A stretch of DNA of 64,000 nucleotides from Corella eumyota (Eukaryota; Chordata; Ascidiacea; Phlebobranchia; Corellidae): the NCBI GenBank assembly GCA_963082875.1, contig OY720098.1:21328001-21392000 (forward strand), written 5' to 3'. The position numbers and the translations under genes were made by a program. The notes under the pieces were generated by a model. The model worked only from the letters and a program-made list of their open reading frames with translations. It had not been told where the DNA came from and did not search any database. This document shows, one piece after another, positions 61,969 through 64,000 of this stretch. Within the stretch, counting starts at the first letter, position 1. The number at the start of each line of letters is the position of its first letter.

Positions 61969-62199
61969 CTATGAAGAACTACTTTAAAATATTTTTTTTT
62001 AGTAAAATTGATGTTGTTAATAACAAACCTCAATTCCTCTCATAAGGTATTGTATAAGTTTCAAGGAAAGCAACACTTTGTTGTTAAAATTATGAAATCC
62101 TGATGCATACTCCTGAAATCAAACTACGAATTTGCAATTAGCACAGTGGTAACTTGCAACAAGAATATCTAAATAATTATATTTTAGTTAGTATTTCTC

Positions 62200-63285
62200 C
62201 TAGTTGTCAATTGCTAAAAAATCTAAAATTTTTACAACTTTATTCTTGTTCAATAATTTGTAATCTGTTACCATTCCAGACTTTTCCCAAGCCATACACA
62301 GTATAGCCTTCTTTCGTTTTTGTTCTAATAAGATTTTATTTGAACAATGCGGGCAGCAAACCTCTCCTGGAAAAAAATATGTTTGGTGGTGACTTTTCCT
62401 CAATGTTATCTTTCAAGACAGTTGTTGGAATTTTTTTAAAACTTAAAAAATAGTCCATTAAAATAATATCCTCCTCAGTTGGTAACTGGATTTACAAAAA
62501 AAAATATTAAAGATTTACAAAAAAAAATATTAAAATTTAAAATTTTTTTTACCTTTTTGTGTCTTTTTTTAATAAAGTGAAGTCTATTTGACTGACTAAC
62601 CACTTGCATGCATTCTCATGATTGCAAGAATAATTTTGATTTGAGAATGGACATTTGCATGACCATCGTCCACTTTCTTTATCAAAAGTTACTCTAACTC
62701 TGTTAAATTTGCAAAAATAATCAACTTTGTCAGTAAGCACTGAAAAATACATATGTTTGTCATTATAGCCCAGTGAAGCAAAGTCTGCATAAACAACCAA
62801 AGGTAAATTTTCCTCACAACTTTTAACATATATGTCATTTAAATAATTTTTTGTTGATAATGTTATAACTTGAAGAGTAAACAACTTCTGAAGACATGCT
62901 GTATTCAGTTCAGGAAAATTTTCAATCCGTGCATAAGGAACTGAACTTAAATGTATGCACTGTGTTGACGGATTGTTATTATAGATTTGGTCACCCATCA
63001 TTAAAGAAACACAATCTTCATTGCTACAAAGCTCAATTTGCAGGCGTTTGTGGCAACGCACATGGATTGGTGACAAACAGCCACTCTTTTTAAGTGCAAC
63101 GAGAAAAATACCACTTTTTTTTGTCTACACAAACAGCAGGAAGAATGAATATTTACAGGTGTCCCATGTTGACACTCTTTATGTCGTCGCAGCGAAGCCG
63201 CACTTCCAAAACATTTTTTACACATATTGCAGCCATTCTTTGTTGTATTTTCTTCTAACAAAGCTAACACAAAAATTAAATTTTA
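62200..63285 (-). CDS. Transposon N-terminal zinc fingers, including SWIM
   Basis: The right part (63080-63280) encodes NGCNMCKKCFGSAASLRRH, a C2H2-type finger. The middle part (62549-63076) encodes a conserved lead and then VRVTFDKESGRWSCKC with CNHENACKWL, a SWIM finger (CxC...CxH). The left part (62200-62403) has PGEVCCPHCSNKI and GMVTDYKL, seen in this family before the core. The first two parts are in different frames around 63000-63080; I cannot say whether a short intron or a frame break joins them. Confidence 0.55.
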
Positions 63286-63356
63286 GCAACTTAAAACTAC
63301 ATAAACTTACAAAAAGTTTTGTTTTTTTAGTTCCTTTAGTCAATTAGTGTAGGCCA

Positions 63357-63592
63357 GTCTGGAAAGTAGAGCAGTTTTCGACGAGATCTCGTGCGTGCAA
63401 GCGTAAAAAAATGTGACTGCGCGTGCACGCGTACTAAAATTTCCGGTCTAGGCATGCACGCGTGATATATGTTAGCGTGTTTTACTGCGCATGCACATTT
63501 TTTTAAGACACCAGGCGTGCAAAACGCTAATTTCAGGCGTGCATTTTTTTTTAGGGAAAAAAATCTCGTGCTGCCCTACTTTCCAGGCTGGG
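63357..63592. mobile_element. MITE with terminal inverted repeats, 8-bp target duplication
   Basis: About 236 bases, left end ccagtctggaaagtagagca, right end the complement of ccagcctggaaagtagggca. Flanks agtgtagg and ggtgtagg differ at one of 8 positions, fitting an hAT-like duplication. The body is rich in gcgtgcacgcgt-type CpG steps. A truncated relative is at 23789. Confidence 0.75.
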
Positions 63593-64000
63593 GTGTAGGG
63601 TGGAAGGGGGTGCTGACAACTGGTAGCCAGTCACCTTTTTCTTGTTTAAAAAAGTTTAAGGCCGAATTGGCTAACACACTGACCACCTAAGCTATGTAGT
63701 ACCTTTTTAATACATAAGCTCTGCAAAATTTGTTACCCTAACATTTAAATAAAAAGATTCGGTTGTTTTAAATCAAACCCTTCCTTAACATTTTAGTGAA
63801 AAATTGCAGTTGCATTTTTATTTTAACTTAACTCTTTTCTAAATTAACGCCGGTCCTTTTAAAATGCAATAACAGCAGCAAAATTAGCAAAAAATAAATC
63901 GTTGTCGATGAATATGAATATACATACCGTTTCTTTTTTTTAAAAGATAAAAAACAGCCTTTTTAAAATGTTTTTTGCAGTGTGTCAGAAGCTCTTCGTG
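63593..64000. other. Right edge of window, nothing assigned
   Basis: No exon, octamer or repeat I can support. The open frame crossing 63469-63690 overlaps the MITE and is a chance frame. Confidence 0.5.

Larger units (their letters stand above)
57344..63290 (-). mobile_element. KDZ/Zisupton-like DNA transposon
   Basis: About 6 kb coding, minus strand, order from the right: C2H2-type finger, SWIM finger, CxxC-rich segments, KDZ transposase core, repeat linker, Ulp1-type protease, PHD finger. This set and order match what I recall of Zisupton elements of the KDZ superfamily. Segments are separated by GT-AG introns in matching phase wherever I could test them. Only two clear frame disturbances are seen: one base too many in an A run (59802-59809) and a one-base length change in the linker repeats near 58650. 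It therefore looks young. Terminal repeats were not found, so the true ends are unknown. Confidence 0.7.

Overview
The window is AT-rich animal DNA with chordate gene families, compact GT-AG introns and dispersed tRNA-derived SINEs whose head and B box look like those known from Ciona. I infer a sea squirt, Ciona or a close relative. This rests on sequence character, not on a search.

Layout: a pappalysin metalloprotease (+, 5' end outside the window, stop at 6618) faces a complete discoidin-domain receptor tyrosine kinase (-, 16398 to 7016). A 456-residue kelch protein with a Q/H-rich N-terminus (-, 24208 to 20548) lies head to head with ABHD18 (+, 25480 to 27358). A 5'-nucleotidase-family metallophosphoesterase (+, 30480 to 35654) converges on CDC73/parafibromin (-, 43690 to 35891). 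RNF181 follows (-, 45206 to 44772), then a second kelch paralogue (-, 55327 to 46527) that has gained domains but looks damaged in two adjacent kelch exons. An old, broken Ty3/Gypsy-type element sits in its first intron. The last 7 kb is a KDZ/Zisupton-like DNA transposon (SWIM finger, KDZ core, Ulp1 protease and PHD finger, split by introns), with a small unrecognised gene at its downstream edge.

For five host genes (pappalysin, receptor kinase, nucleotidase, CDC73, ABHD18) and kelch copy A, my exon models keep phase at every junction and total a multiple of three, which supports the boundaries given.

The most striking signal is the palindrome TGACGTCA. It is packed into introns, splice-site flanks and coding sequence of the pappalysin, receptor kinase and nucleotidase genes, and is almost absent from kelch A, ABHD18, CDC73 and most of the right half. 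Inside the receptor gene, at about 11.3 to 15.2 kb, the intact octamer vanishes and its CpG-decay forms TGATGTCA and TGACATCA appear instead. This suggests patchwork germline methylation over an old octamer-rich background.

Other points of interest are a 1.4-kb foldback element with TTAA target duplications and its empty site preserved nearby, a SINE tail amplified about 13 times in tandem, and a dually acylated alternative start in the nucleotidase gene.
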